Shown here one piece after another: positions 1 through 8,321 of a DNA stretch of 64,000 bases. The DNA is from CAYQJS01 sp964417895 (GTDB lineage: Bacteria; Chloroflexota; UBA6077; SHYK01). The stretch covers positions 1-64,000 of the forward strand of contig CAYQJS010000030.1 of NCBI GenBank assembly GCA_964417895.1, given 5' to 3'. The notes under the pieces were generated by a model. The model was not told the DNA's origin, made no database searches, and saw only the letters and a list, made by a program, of their open reading frames with translations. Within the stretch, counting starts at the first letter, position 1. Each line of letters opens with the position of its first letter. Both the position numbers and the translations under genes were made by a program.

Positions 1-723
1 GGCGAGCCGCTTGACTGCGTACTCGTCGTCCCAGCAGACGGCGGCTTCCCATGCGGCCGACGCTTGCGCAGCGATATCGTACGCGGCGGCGTCGAAACCG
101 GCGGCGTTATGGGGCAGCACCAGGTCGAGGTCGGGGACGTCGACGTGCGATTCGTCCCAGTCGATCAGCGCGACTCGATCCGCGGTCATCCGGACGTTGC
201 CGGGGTTGTTGGGGTTGCCGTGGACTACGCAAGTCCGACGTCCGACGAGCCGCGCCCACGCTGCTCGGCACCGGGCAACGGCCTCGGGCGGCATCGCGCC
301 GAGGTCGATCTTCGTCCCGGTCTCGGCGTGCAGCCGGCCGGTCGACGGTCGCCAGCCGGGGCGCTGCGGCCAGCCCCGCGTCAACCGATGCAGCTGGCGG
401 AGCGTGTCGGCCACGCGACGCCAGTCGGCCTCCGTCTCGGGCGGTCCGCCCTCCACGTAGGTCATCACCACCACACCGTCGGCGAACAGCCGGCCGTCCG
501 TGGTCGGGATCGGCACCGGCACGGTCAGGCCTTCATGGTCGAGGTGTTGGAGCAGCCCGGTCTCCCACGCGAGATCGGCATCGCTCCTCGCGCCAAGACG
601 GCCGACCGCGAGGTGCCCGTTGACGCGCACGCTCCACACGTCGTTGGCGACTCCGCCAGCGAGCGGTTCGATGCGAGCGACGTCATGACCCCACTGCTCG
701 AGTGCCGCCCATCCCATTGGCAT
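1..723 (-). CDS. APH-family phosphotransferase, C-terminus off the left edge
   Basis: A 241-codon open frame runs off the left edge. It has the APH/choline-kinase fold signature: a Brenner-like loop HGNPNNPGN at about residues 168-176 and the metal-binding LIDWDE at about 186-191. Members phosphorylate small-molecule hydroxyls such as aminoglycosides, homoserine or choline; the substrate cannot be told from sequence. The start at 723 is chosen because AGGAG lies 8 nt upstream; a second ATG is two codons later. Oddity: the Brenner motif is normally HxD, and here the presumed catalytic Asp is Asn (codon AAC), so activity may be lost. The gene is monocistronic as far as can be seen. Confidence 0.75.
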   Translation of the reverse strand, partial: MPMGWAALEQWGHDVARIEPLAGGVANDVWSVRVNGHLAVGRLGARSDADLAWETGLLQHLDHEGLTVPVPIPTTDGRLFADGVVVMTYVEGGPPETEADWRRVADTLRQLHRLTRGWPQRPGWRPSTGRLHAETGTKIDLGAMPPEAVARCRAAWARLVGRRTCVVHGNPNNPGNVRMTADRVALIDWDESHVDVPDLDLVLPHNAAGFDAAAYDIAAQASAAWEAAVCWDDEYAVKRLA

Positions 724-783
724 CTCCAAGTCTCCTAACCAAGTGGCTCGCTTACTTTGGCATCGCGTCAGTTGCGATTGGTG

Positions 784-2109
784 CTACTTGGTCGAGGAAG
801 ATACCAGCTCGACCTTCAGGTCTTTGTCGTAGTCCGGATGCATCCGACTCTGGTGGGTGAGCTGGACCTCCTTGCCGGTCTGGGACGACTCGATCATCCC
901 GAAGATCGCCTCGGCCGTTCCCATTCCCCATTTGCCGGAGTGGAACACCGGCTTACCGTGCACCACCGCATCGTACATTTCGTGGATCTCGCCGCGCGAG
1001 TGTACGCTGGAGACGCCCTTCACCACGCGGAAGCCATTGTCGTCGTAGATCCAGACGGTGCCCTCCCGGCCGACCCGCATGTCGCCGCGCTCGCAGGTCA
1101 CAAGCAGGGAGCCGGGGTCGCCCGTATCGTTGAGGCCGGTTCGATCATTCGGATCTCCTGCGCGCTCTCCTCCCTCCCCGGCTCGGTATCCTGGATCCTG
1201 TCTGCCCTGGGCAGCGGCAAAACTCTGGGACTCCACGGCCCCGCCGATGCGCAGGTCCTGCTTGTCCTCGGCCTCGTTGCGGGTGCCGGCCTTCATAGCC
1301 TGGCGGATCTTGACCAGATTCTCCATGTCGCCTCGGCCGGACCGCGGGCCGTTCACTTCGCCCAGGAGGAAGTAGCCGTAGCCGTTGTGGATGGCCGTGG
1401 CGACCGTGCCGTCCTCGAACATGAAGTGGCCGTTGTAATAACCCGGGATCGGGCGTTCCGGCATCCACTGGCCGGTCGTCGCCCGCACGCTCTTCATCAT
1501 GCCGCCACCAAGCAGGCGCACCGTGTCCAGCTGGTGCGGCCCCTGGCGGTAGGGAACGCCGCCGCCCTGGTTGAAGTCGAGCTCATCAGGGGAGCGCGGG
1601 CGCAGCATCCAGTCCGTGTAGGACAGCATAGTGATCGCTCGCACCTTGCCCAGCTCGCCGGATTCGATGATCTTGCGCATCGTCCGGTAGTGGATGCCGT
1701 AGCTCGCGGTATGGGCACAGACCATCTGCACCCCGGCCTTCTCGCACTCCTCGACCATCTGCTCGGTCTCTTTGAGCGAGATCGCCATCGGCTTCTCGAC
1801 CATCACGTGCTTGCCGTGGCGCGCGGCCGTGATGGCATGCTCGGCGTGGAACCGATTCGGTGACGCGATGTACACCGCGTCCAGGTCCGGATCCTCGCAC
1901 AGCTTGTTTACGTCGGTGTAGGTCCTGGCCTCCGGGAACCGCTCCTTGAAGCGTTCCAGGGTCACTGGCACCACATCGCAGCCCGCCATCAGGTTGAGGA
2001 TCTCAGACTGCTGGACCATCGCGCGGATGATCTCCAGGCCTCCGACTCCGACCCCGATAACGCCGACGTTTAGTCGTCGTGTCTCGACTCTCTCCTGCTG
2101 GGCGACCAT
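784..2109 (-). CDS. Gfo/Idh/MocA-family NAD(P)-dependent oxidoreductase
   Basis: This 441-aa protein has an N-terminal Rossmann motif GVIGVGVGG at about residues 16-24 and the family signature EKPMAIS at about 105-111. A C-terminal GFO_IDH_MocA substrate domain follows, with the HxxG-type dimer contacts. Family members oxidise or reduce sugars, inositols and related polyols, or dehalogenate and demethylate them. GGGGAGG stands 8 nt before the ATG at 2109. Oddity: residues about 285-340 form a charged, low-complexity insert (rich in G, R, D and E) between two conserved parts of the C-terminal domain. The substrate is unknown. Confidence 0.85.
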   Translation of the reverse strand: MVAQQERVETRRLNVGVIGVGVGGLEIIRAMVQQSEILNLMAGCDVVPVTLERFKERFPEARTYTDVNKLCEDPDLDAVYIASPNRFHAEHAITAARHGKHVMVEKPMAISLKETEQMVEECEKAGVQMVCAHTASYGIHYRTMRKIIESGELGKVRAITMLSYTDWMLRPRSPDELDFNQGGGVPYRQGPHQLDTVRLLGGGMMKSVRATTGQWMPERPIPGYYNGHFMFEDGTVATAIHNGYGYFLLGEVNGPRSGRGDMENLVKIRQAMKAGTRNEAEDKQDLRIGGAVESQSFAAAQGRQDPGYRAGEGGERAGDPNDRTGLNDTGDPGSLLVTCERGDMRVGREGTVWIYDDNGFRVVKGVSSVHSRGEIHEMYDAVVHGKPVFHSGKWGMGTAEAIFGMIESSQTGKEVQLTHQSRMHPDYDKDLKVELVSSSTK

Positions 2110-2460
2110 AGCGAAACCTCCCCTATCTATTCCGCGACTGTCGATTTGGGTCCGCTCTCGCGATTCTTTCTTCCGCGACCTCCTCGCTGCCCGCTCCGCC
2201 GAGACCCTAGTTTGAACGGCCAGACGATCGATCTTCGTCGCGCGACCCGCACCCGTTACGCCGCTTCACTCAGATCCGGCAGATAGGCGCCTGCCTGTAG
2301 ACGTCTACGTGCCGGATCGGGGCACGCCCAGCCTGACAGTCCTCGCCAAGGTTTACACCCGGAAGGTCCTTCGACCTTGTTAGCTGTCTCCGATGTCTGG
2401 TGGCTCAGCCGTAGCTGAGCCACCCGGTTTGTTACAGGCCTTTCCGTGTTCTCCGTTCCG
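2110..2460. other. Intergenic stretch, no gene seen
   Basis: No convincing coding frame is present. Apart from the hairpin at 2399-2424 it holds only short overlapping frames without ribosome binding sites. Confidence 0.5.
2399..2424. terminator. Strong hairpin downstream of the integrase
   Basis: An 11-bp perfect inverted repeat GGTGGCTCAGC / GCTGAGCCACC is separated by CGTA. It sits 37 bp beyond the integrase stop. On the + strand it is followed by GGTTTGTT. The U-tract is weak, so termination is a plausible but unproven role. Confidence 0.45.
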
Positions 2461-3536
2461 TCAAAGTCGCACCTTTCGCGGTCGACCGCGCGTCGGCACC
2501 ATCCCAGGAAGGGGTACTGCACTCAGTACAGAACTCTTCGGTTGGATCGCCCCCAGCATGTCTTCTGCCAATCCGAAGTAGTAATCCGTCATGAAGTACG
2601 ATTTGTGGCCCGCCCATCGCTTAACGACGGATGGGCTCTCGCCATCAAGCGCCTTGCGTGTGATCCAGTCGTGACGAAACAGATGGGCGTGGATACGGTA
2701 GCCGAGCTTCCTGCGGGCGCGGGTGAGGATTTCCGCCAGGCCCTGGGGCGGTAGTCCCCTTCCGTCCCAGGTAAGAAACAGATTGCTCGACTGAACATGG
2801 CGTGCCTCTATTCGTCTCTGCGACGCTTCACCTCGAGCTCGTCGCGACGGGCGCGAGAAATAGCGGTCCCGCCACTTGACGTAATTCCGAATCAGAGAGG
2901 CCGCTTCATCGGTTAGTGGAACGTAGCGCCATTCCTCTGTTTTGTCCGAGAAAACGCGAAGAGTATGGGCGTCGAGGCCCACGTTCTTCTGGACAAGATT
3001 GGCCACCTCTTCCCGGGGTAGGCCGGTATCAGATAGCACTGCGAGGATGGCAAGGTTCCGCGAACCGAGGAACGTGTCGTAGTCGTAGAGGGCAAAGAGC
3101 GCCGTTCTCACGTCGTCCGGGATCAGGTCGAAGTGCGGCTTGGTTGACTGAGGCGCCTTGAGGTCGGCGAGGAGATGCCGTCGGTCCAGCCCTTCACGCC
3201 CATCCAGCGTGCAAACACCTTTATGGCCCGGAGCCGGTTGGCAACGGTGTTGTCGGAGGCACCATTGGCGCGGAGCTGCGATCGGAACCGATTCACGGCG
3301 TGCTCGGAGAAGTCGCCGACCTTCGTCAGCCCTTCCTGTTCGAGGAATCGCCAGAGCTGGGTGAGCGAATCCCGATACCACTCGTGGGTCTTGGGTTCTT
3401 GCTCAGCTGCTTTCTTGGCGAGGAATTCAGGGATAGGGCCGAGTGTCTGGGTGGTGTTCCGGCCGACAACATACTCGAGCAGAAGCTCGTCGGAATGGTC
3501 CAAATCCTGCCACCGGGCGCGCTTGTTGGAAGGCAT
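2461..3536 (-). pseudogene. Tyrosine recombinase (phage-type integrase), frameshifted
   Basis: Two overlapping frames make up one integrase. The N-terminal frame (from ATG 3536 to about 3180; a weaker start is at 3563) carries the SAM-like core-binding domain, ending near VFARWMGVKGW. The C-terminal frame (about 3180 to 2461) carries the catalytic domain. It contains DTGLPREEV (first Arg), SDKTEEW (Lys), HLFRHDW (the H-x-x-R box), WAGHKSYF and the nucleophile in TDYYF. All catalytic residues are present, but the halves lie in different frames, so a 1-nt indel near 3180 breaks the gene unless it is a sequencing error. It lies beside a tRNA-Gly 3' fragment, as expected for an integrative element end. 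Confidence 0.85.
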
Positions 3537-3563
3537 TGTGGTTCCCTCGGACATGAAATTCAT

Positions 3564-3868
3564 TGTCCGCGGGACAAAGAAAACCGCTGTAGGCAGGTTG
3601 TCGCCGGTTAATTACTTCCGGAGCGCCATTTGAGAGACCTATGCATAACTATGCAGATATCTCAGTGGCACGTCCTGCCGTTCATGCCTGTGCGCTGGAG
3701 CGGGAGACCGGATTCGAACCGGCGACAGCCTGCTTGGAAGGCACGCTGCTGAGGTCCCGGGCCTCACAACCGCAAATCTCACTCGTGAACGTTCCACGCC
3801 AGGTTCCCTGCGGATGGGCGTTGACTACCACCCGATAGGCAATTATCTCGATCGAGCGGGAGGCATTT
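3564..3868. other. Integrase upstream region with tRNA fragment
   Basis: No coding frame is supported. The stretch holds the tRNA-Gly fragment listed separately; the rest is unassigned, and would include the integrase promoter. Confidence 0.4.
3696..3749 (-). other. 3' part of tRNA-Gly(UCC), likely att-site remnant
   Basis: On the minus strand the sequence runs from the anticodon loop CTTCCAA through the T-arm GGTTCGAATCC to the acceptor 3' strand CTCCCGC, then T and an encoded CCA. The 5' half (acceptor 5' strand and D-arm) is missing: upstream bases do not pair with CTCCCGC and lack a D-loop. It is therefore not a working tRNA gene. A 3' tRNA fragment beside a tyrosine integrase is the classical appearance of an attachment-site duplicate left by an integrative element. 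Confidence 0.75.
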
Positions 3869-4213
3869 ATGGCAAAGTGGGAGTATCTTCGAGTTCTTGC
3901 GATGTCACCAGGTTCCACCGTTACGGTCAAACGGGACAAAGACGGATTGTTTCTCGAGTGGTGGAAACTCCGTTTGGACCCCGAGCAGCAAGAATGGGAA
4001 GAGGGCCGAAGAGTATTCACCTCGGATTTCCTCGCCCACGACGCCGAGACCCGGTACTGGCGGAAAGAGATCGACGTGCTCAATAGACTGGGACAAGTCG
4101 GCTGGGAACGCGTCACAACCCATGTCATGCCATCGAACCGATCGAGGCCCGCGGCCAGGTGGTCGAAGGTGGGCGAGACTATCACCCGTCGATGGATGAC
4201 GTCGACCTCGTAG
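3869..4213 (+). CDS. Small hypothetical protein, DUF4177-like
   Basis: This 114-aa protein begins MAKWEYLRV and has LNRLGQVGWERV near residue 80, the two ends of the pattern seen in DUF4177-type small proteins (M-x-x-WEY ... LN-x-LG-x-x-GWE). GGGAGG lies 6 nt before the ATG. The function of that family is not known. The last 25 residues are Arg/Ser-rich and overlap a different frame that looks like an MmgE/PrpD tail, so the natural C-terminus may have been replaced at a recombination junction. Confidence 0.55.
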   Translation: MAKWEYLRVLAMSPGSTVTVKRDKDGLFLEWWKLRLDPEQQEWEEGRRVFTSDFLAHDAETRYWRKEIDVLNRLGQVGWERVTTHVMPSNRSRPAARWSKVGETITRRWMTSTS

Positions 4214-4359
4214 CGAAGTTCCACGACAACACAGGAGGGCTCCTGAGCGACGATGCGGCGCAGCGGTTGGAGCGCGCCTGCTGGGACCTGGAAAGCCTGA
4301 CGCGCGTGCGCGACCTCACGATGATTCTGGCGGAGGCCGAAGGCCCGCGGTCGGTCTAG
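4159..4359 (+). pseudogene. C-terminal remnant of an MmgE/PrpD-type protein
   Basis: The frame contains LSDDAAQRLERACWDLES and then LTRVRDL. This aligns with the tail of the MmgE/PrpD gene at 51119-52487 (PAAQFDQLISACGRLQG, LTRADRL). Only the C-terminal 60 or so residues remain, and the nominal GTG start has no ribosome binding site. I read it as the stub of a host gene cut by the integrative event next door. Confidence 0.5.
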
Positions 4360-4462
4360 ACATTCCCGTCTATGCCGGGTTTAATGTATCCCGATCCAAC
4401 GGCTTGCCATGGGCTGTCCTCGCGAGGAGGCTCACTGGTTAAGCGGCTCTGCGGGAGAGGCT

Positions 4463-6157
4463 ATGGACAGGCGATTGCGCGGAACGGCGTGGCTGGCCCT
4501 TGCGCTCGGCCTGGCGGCCTGCGCGGCACCCAGCAGTCCACAAACGACGACTCAGGCGCCAGCGCAGCTCAGTGTGCCGGGGCGGCCGCTGTACACCACG
4601 ATTTACGAGCCCCCCGCCCTGGGCGGCACGCGGTTCTCTACCTTCTCGGCGGTCGGCTCATACGCCTTGCTGTTCGGAGCCGCTCTTGTTGACGCCGAGG
4701 CGGGGCGCACCTCCGTACCGCGGCTTGTCGCGGATCTCCCGTCGCTTGAGGCCGGCACCTGGCAGGTGCTGCCCGACAACCGCATGGAGACCACCTACCG
4801 CCTGCGGTCGGGCCTCACCTGGCATGACGGTGCGCCCTTCACCACGGACGACGTCATCTTTACCTGGCAGGCCATCATGAGCCCGGGCCTGCCGGCAGAG
4901 CATCGGAGCCCCGAGCAGCTCATCGAGGTGATCGAGGCCATCGACCCACAGACGTTCCGAATCCGCTGGAGCGGGCTGTTCATCTCTGCGGACGGCTACG
5001 CGCAGGAGCCGCTTCCGAAGCACATCCTCGGGCCATTCCTCCAGGACCCCCAGCGGTTCGTGAACAGCGCGTACTGGACCACCGAGTGGGTGGGCCTCGG
5101 GCCGTATCGGCTGGCGGAATTCGTGCCCGGCTCCCACGTGAAAGGCACCGCGTTCGCGCAGTACGCGCTCGGCGCCCCCCGAATCGAGGAGCTCTACGTG
5201 CACTTCGTGGCCGGCGGCCAGCAGGCCATAGCCGGGGTGCTGGCCGGAACAATGGACCTGCCGCTTGGCACGCTTCTCGGCTACGAGGAGGCGATGGTCC
5301 TCAAGCAAGAGCTCGGGGCGCGGGGCGAGGGGACCGTCGAGACGAGGCCCTCCGCCCGCATGCGCGCGGCCTCTATCCAGTTCCGCGATCCGTCGGCGCC
5401 CGCCGCGCGTGATGCGCTTGTGCGGCGGGCGCTGGTCCACGCGCTCGATCGGGCGCTCATGACCCAGGCCCTGCACTTCGGGATCACGACTCCCGCCGAC
5501 ACCTTCGTGGTGCCCGGCGAGGCGGCGTTCACCCGAATCGACCAGGCAATCGCAAAATATCCCTATGACCCAAGCCGGGCTGCCCAACTGCTCGCCCAGG
5601 CCGGCTGGACCAGGGGCGTTGACGGCGCCGTGCGGGATCAGGGCGGCCGGCCTTTGAGCTTTACAGTGCAGACTACCGAAGGCGCCCAGAGCGCGAACGA
5701 GGCCCAGATCGCGGCAGACGCCTGGAGCGCAATCGGCATCGCGTCCGATTTGAACGTCGTCCCCCGATCGCGGCAGAGCGATCGGGAGTATCGGACAGCC
5801 TTCTCGGGCGCCGAGATGCACCAGCATGCGCCGGGCCGATTGGGCGAGCTGCTGAACTGGCGCATGGACGACATGCCTACGCCGGCAAGCCGCTGGGCTG
5901 GTGAGAACCGCGGGAGCTACGTCAACCCGCTCACCCACCAGCTGGCAGTCGATCACGACGTCACCATCGATCGTGGGAGGCGTCTGGATGTGCTCACGCA
6001 GCTCTTCAAGATCGTCTCCGAAGAGGTTCCCACCATCCCGCTCTACTTCCACGCCAACATCCACGTAGTGCGGGCCGGCCTCAAGGGGATGGATGAGACG
6101 ACCTTCGGGGACAACGGGCTCGCTGCCAACGTGCATCGGCTGTACTGGGAGCGGTAG
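4463..6157 (+). CDS. ABC transporter substrate-binding lipoprotein, family 5 (oligopeptide/nickel type)
   Basis: This 564-aa protein has an N-terminal lipoprotein signal (MDRRLR, a hydrophobic core, then LAAC with the lipidated Cys at residue 20). The family 5 hallmark WHDGAPFTTDDVIFTW follows at about 116-131, and the later lobe contains ALVHALDRALMTQAL. GGGAGAGG precedes ATG 4463. It should bind a peptide-like or other organic ligand outside the membrane. It sits 55 bp upstream of the reductive-dehalogenase-like operon and probably shares its transcript. No permease or ATPase gene is nearby. Confidence 0.88.
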   Translation: MDRRLRGTAWLALALGLAACAAPSSPQTTTQAPAQLSVPGRPLYTTIYEPPALGGTRFSTFSAVGSYALLFGAALVDAEAGRTSVPRLVADLPSLEAGTWQVLPDNRMETTYRLRSGLTWHDGAPFTTDDVIFTWQAIMSPGLPAEHRSPEQLIEVIEAIDPQTFRIRWSGLFISADGYAQEPLPKHILGPFLQDPQRFVNSAYWTTEWVGLGPYRLAEFVPGSHVKGTAFAQYALGAPRIEELYVHFVAGGQQAIAGVLAGTMDLPLGTLLGYEEAMVLKQELGARGEGTVETRPSARMRAASIQFRDPSAPAARDALVRRALVHALDRALMTQALHFGITTPADTFVVPGEAAFTRIDQAIAKYPYDPSRAAQLLAQAGWTRGVDGAVRDQGGRPLSFTVQTTEGAQSANEAQIAADAWSAIGIASDLNVVPRSRQSDREYRTAFSGAEMHQHAPGRLGELLNWRMDDMPTPASRWAGENRGSYVNPLTHQLAVDHDVTIDRGRRLDVLTQLFKIVSEEVPTIPLYFHANIHVVRAGLKGMDETTFGDNGLAANVHRLYWER

Positions 6158-6212
6158 CGGGCTATACTTCGCACGAGATGAGCGGCTAACCGGCCCGAGG
6201 AGGAGGAGTCAC

Positions 6213-7568
6213 ATGGCAGCGACCACCCAGCGTCCGATGCCAGGCGATCGCCTGTTGACGGAGCCGTTGACTCAGGGTGAGCCCGGGAAGTGGGACGGCG
6301 AGTTTGCCGCCCCGCCAGACCTGGGCCGCACGGTCCACATAGTCGGGCCGGTCATCAACGTCAAACCGAGCGATGGCCCACACGCCAAGAACGCCCGCGG
6401 CGAGCTGGGCCCCATCATGTTTTCGCACTATCGCAACCGAGTCTCGGCCGATCCGCTCGCGCGGGTCACGGGAGGGGCGAACCACGCGGCCGACCCCAAG
6501 AACGTCATCGCCCAGTGGATCAATCGCGGGCCCAAGGGCGAAATCAATTCCGAGCGCGTAGCAGTAGACGATCCGGAGGCTATGACCCGCCACATCAAGC
6601 GAGTGGCCCACTTCTTCGGCGCCGACGTGGTAGGCGTCGCGCGGGCACATCCCACTATGCTGAATGCCGGGCAGATCAGCGACGAAGGCACGGCGGTAGG
6701 TGGGGGTGAGCCTGAGCCCCTCGACGAGATGTGCCGCAAGTACCCTTACGTCATCGTCGCCACCACCGCGTGGGATCACGACAAAATCCAGGCCCACCGC
6801 CACCATATTGGTGATGCCGCGTACCACACCTCCCAGCAGAAGGCGGGGCTGATGCTCAAGAGCCTCGAGGGCTACATCAAGGAGCTAGGCTACTCGGCGC
6901 TGCGCGGCGTGGCGCACGGCCAGGCGGCAGCCCTCGCCGCCGGCGTCGGCGAGCTGGGGCGGAACGGGATGATCATCACCGAGAAGTTCGGCGCCCGGGT
7001 CAATATGACCGGCACCCTCATGACCGACTTGCCGCTGGCGCCCGGCCGGCCGATCGATATCGGCGTCGAGGACTTCTGCAAAGTCTGCCGCAAATGCGCG
7101 AACACCTGTCCTACGAACAGCATCACGGTCGGCGACAAGGTGGTCTACAACGGGATCGAGAAGTACAAGATCAACTGGCTCACCTGCTATCGCCTTCGCC
7201 CCTACGTGCACCAGTTCTGGGAAGACTGCCTCACCTGCGTCGCCGTGTGCCCATACACCAAACCGAACACCTGGTGGCGAACCATGGCGATCAAGTCCCT
7301 GCAAGCGACGCCGATCTCGGCGCGCGGGCTGGTCGTCCGGGCTCTCAAGGCGATCGACGACCGCTTCTGGGGCGTAGTGCGGCAAAAGCGGGTGCGCTGG
7401 ATGGGTTACGACTCGGGCATCAAACCCGGCGAGCATGCCTGCACGATCGAGGGCTGCACGGCCGACCACGAAGAGCATGGCCAGTCGCGAGGCGTGTCCG
7501 GCGACTTCGGGTACTACTACCCGCTCAAAGAGAACACGAACCGCTTCGTGAAGCGCGACGGCGCGTAA
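6213..7568 (+). CDS. Reductive-dehalogenase-like cobamide/iron-sulfur protein
   Basis: This 451-aa protein has a C-terminal pair of [4Fe-4S] motifs: CKVCRKCANTCP at about 289-300 and CLTCVAVCP at about 338-346. Upstream is a long nitroreductase-like corrinoid-binding region, with HFFGADVVGVARAHP and GYIKELGYSALRG. This is the architecture of RdhA reductive dehalogenases and of related epoxyqueuosine-reductase-like proteins. There is no Tat signal and no rdhB anchor gene, so it is probably cytosolic and catabolic rather than respiratory. GGAGGAGGAG lies just before ATG 6213. Its stop overlaps the next start (TAATG), indicating translational coupling. Confidence 0.8.
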   Translation: MAATTQRPMPGDRLLTEPLTQGEPGKWDGEFAAPPDLGRTVHIVGPVINVKPSDGPHAKNARGELGPIMFSHYRNRVSADPLARVTGGANHAADPKNVIAQWINRGPKGEINSERVAVDDPEAMTRHIKRVAHFFGADVVGVARAHPTMLNAGQISDEGTAVGGGEPEPLDEMCRKYPYVIVATTAWDHDKIQAHRHHIGDAAYHTSQQKAGLMLKSLEGYIKELGYSALRGVAHGQAAALAAGVGELGRNGMIITEKFGARVNMTGTLMTDLPLAPGRPIDIGVEDFCKVCRKCANTCPTNSITVGDKVVYNGIEKYKINWLTCYRLRPYVHQFWEDCLTCVAVCPYTKPNTWWRTMAIKSLQATPISARGLVVRALKAIDDRFWGVVRQKRVRWMGYDSGIKPGEHACTIEGCTADHEEHGQSRGVSGDFGYYYPLKENTNRFVKRDGA

Positions 7569-8161
7569 TGGCGCTACGCCTGGGGCCGCTGCGGATCCCA
7601 TGGCCAGGGGCCGCGGCGAAGGATCCATACTGGGATGCTTTCATCAATCGACCTGCGAGCGATCCCCGTAACGCCGCGCAGGAGGTGCTGCGGCACGCGG
7701 CCGGCGGCGCCGTCAACCCCACCCGGGTCGACCTTCATTCACCCGAGATCACAGCTGCGCACCTGAGGGAGCTCGCCGCCTTCCTGGGAGCCGAGCGGAT
7801 CGGAATCGTGCGCCTCAGGGACGCGGGGTCCGACGACGCGACCGAGTCTGAGAGCTACCCGTTCGCGATCGTGTGCGCCGTCAAGGCCGCCTACGATCCA
7901 CGCACGGCGGCCGGGGTGGGCGGCCAGGTATCGGTGCGTGACGGACGATTCGTGACCTTTACGCTGGCCGCCTACATCAGGGAGATGGGCTGCCGCGCGA
8001 CCAACCAGAAGCCCGCCGACGAGCAGCGGTTGGCCGCGGCCGCGGGTCTGGGTACCCTGAACGCAGAGGGAAAACTCGTGCCGGCGCGCGGGGCACGCAT
8101 TCACGTAGCGGATGAGGTGGTCCACACGGATCTTCCGTTGGCGCCGGATGGAGAGGCATAA
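7568..8161 (+). CDS. Half-size reductive-dehalogenase-like paralogue lacking Fe-S motifs
   Basis: This 197-aa protein starts on the ATG overlapping the previous stop. It resembles the N-terminal and central part of the RdhA-like protein: an AAFLGAERIGIVRL segment matches HFFGADVVGVAR. Its tail (AAYIREMGCRA, LGTLNAEGKLVPARG, HTDLPLAPD) matches the region just before the first iron-sulfur cluster of the upstream gene. It ends where the Cys motifs should begin, so it cannot carry the clusters itself. It may be a subunit or chaperone of the larger protein. Its even codon use and tight coupling argue against simple decay. Confidence 0.7.
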   Translation: MALRLGPLRIPWPGAAAKDPYWDAFINRPASDPRNAAQEVLRHAAGGAVNPTRVDLHSPEITAAHLRELAAFLGAERIGIVRLRDAGSDDATESESYPFAIVCAVKAAYDPRTAAGVGGQVSVRDGRFVTFTLAAYIREMGCRATNQKPADEQRLAAAAGLGTLNAEGKLVPARGARIHVADEVVHTDLPLAPDGEA

Positions 8162-8202
8162 GGCGGTGCGACAGGGCGAGTCCTCTGTCATTCTTCCGAA
8201 AA

Positions 8203-8243
8203 TCCCCTCGCCTCTGGGAGAGGGTTAGGGTGAGGGCGCTCCC
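8203..8243. repeat. GC-rich intergenic palindromic repeat, short form
   Basis: A CCCTCGCC... / ...GGTGAGGGCG imperfect hairpin. A close relative lies at 12453-12490, sharing the TCCCCTCGCC and TGAGGGCGCTCCC arms. It is one of eight related intergenic elements in the window. Confidence 0.6.
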
Positions 8244-8321
8244 GCATTTTCATCGTTCGTGGTGCCGCCCGGCGGCATGGACAATTCTGAGCCCGCGGAA
8301 GCGCATGGAGGGTCGCCACGC

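Noticed and set aside
757..1863. Long plus-strand open frame opposite the Gfo/Idh gene
   Set aside because: It is the antisense frame of a well-conserved oxidoreductase and has no family features; high GC produces such frames.
3696..3749. A working tRNA-Gly gene
   Set aside because: The 5' half does not pair with the acceptor strand and has no D-loop.
4658..6136. Long minus-strand frame opposite the first binding protein
   Set aside because: It is composition-driven, without ribosome binding site or recognisable motifs, and the plus-strand gene is clear.
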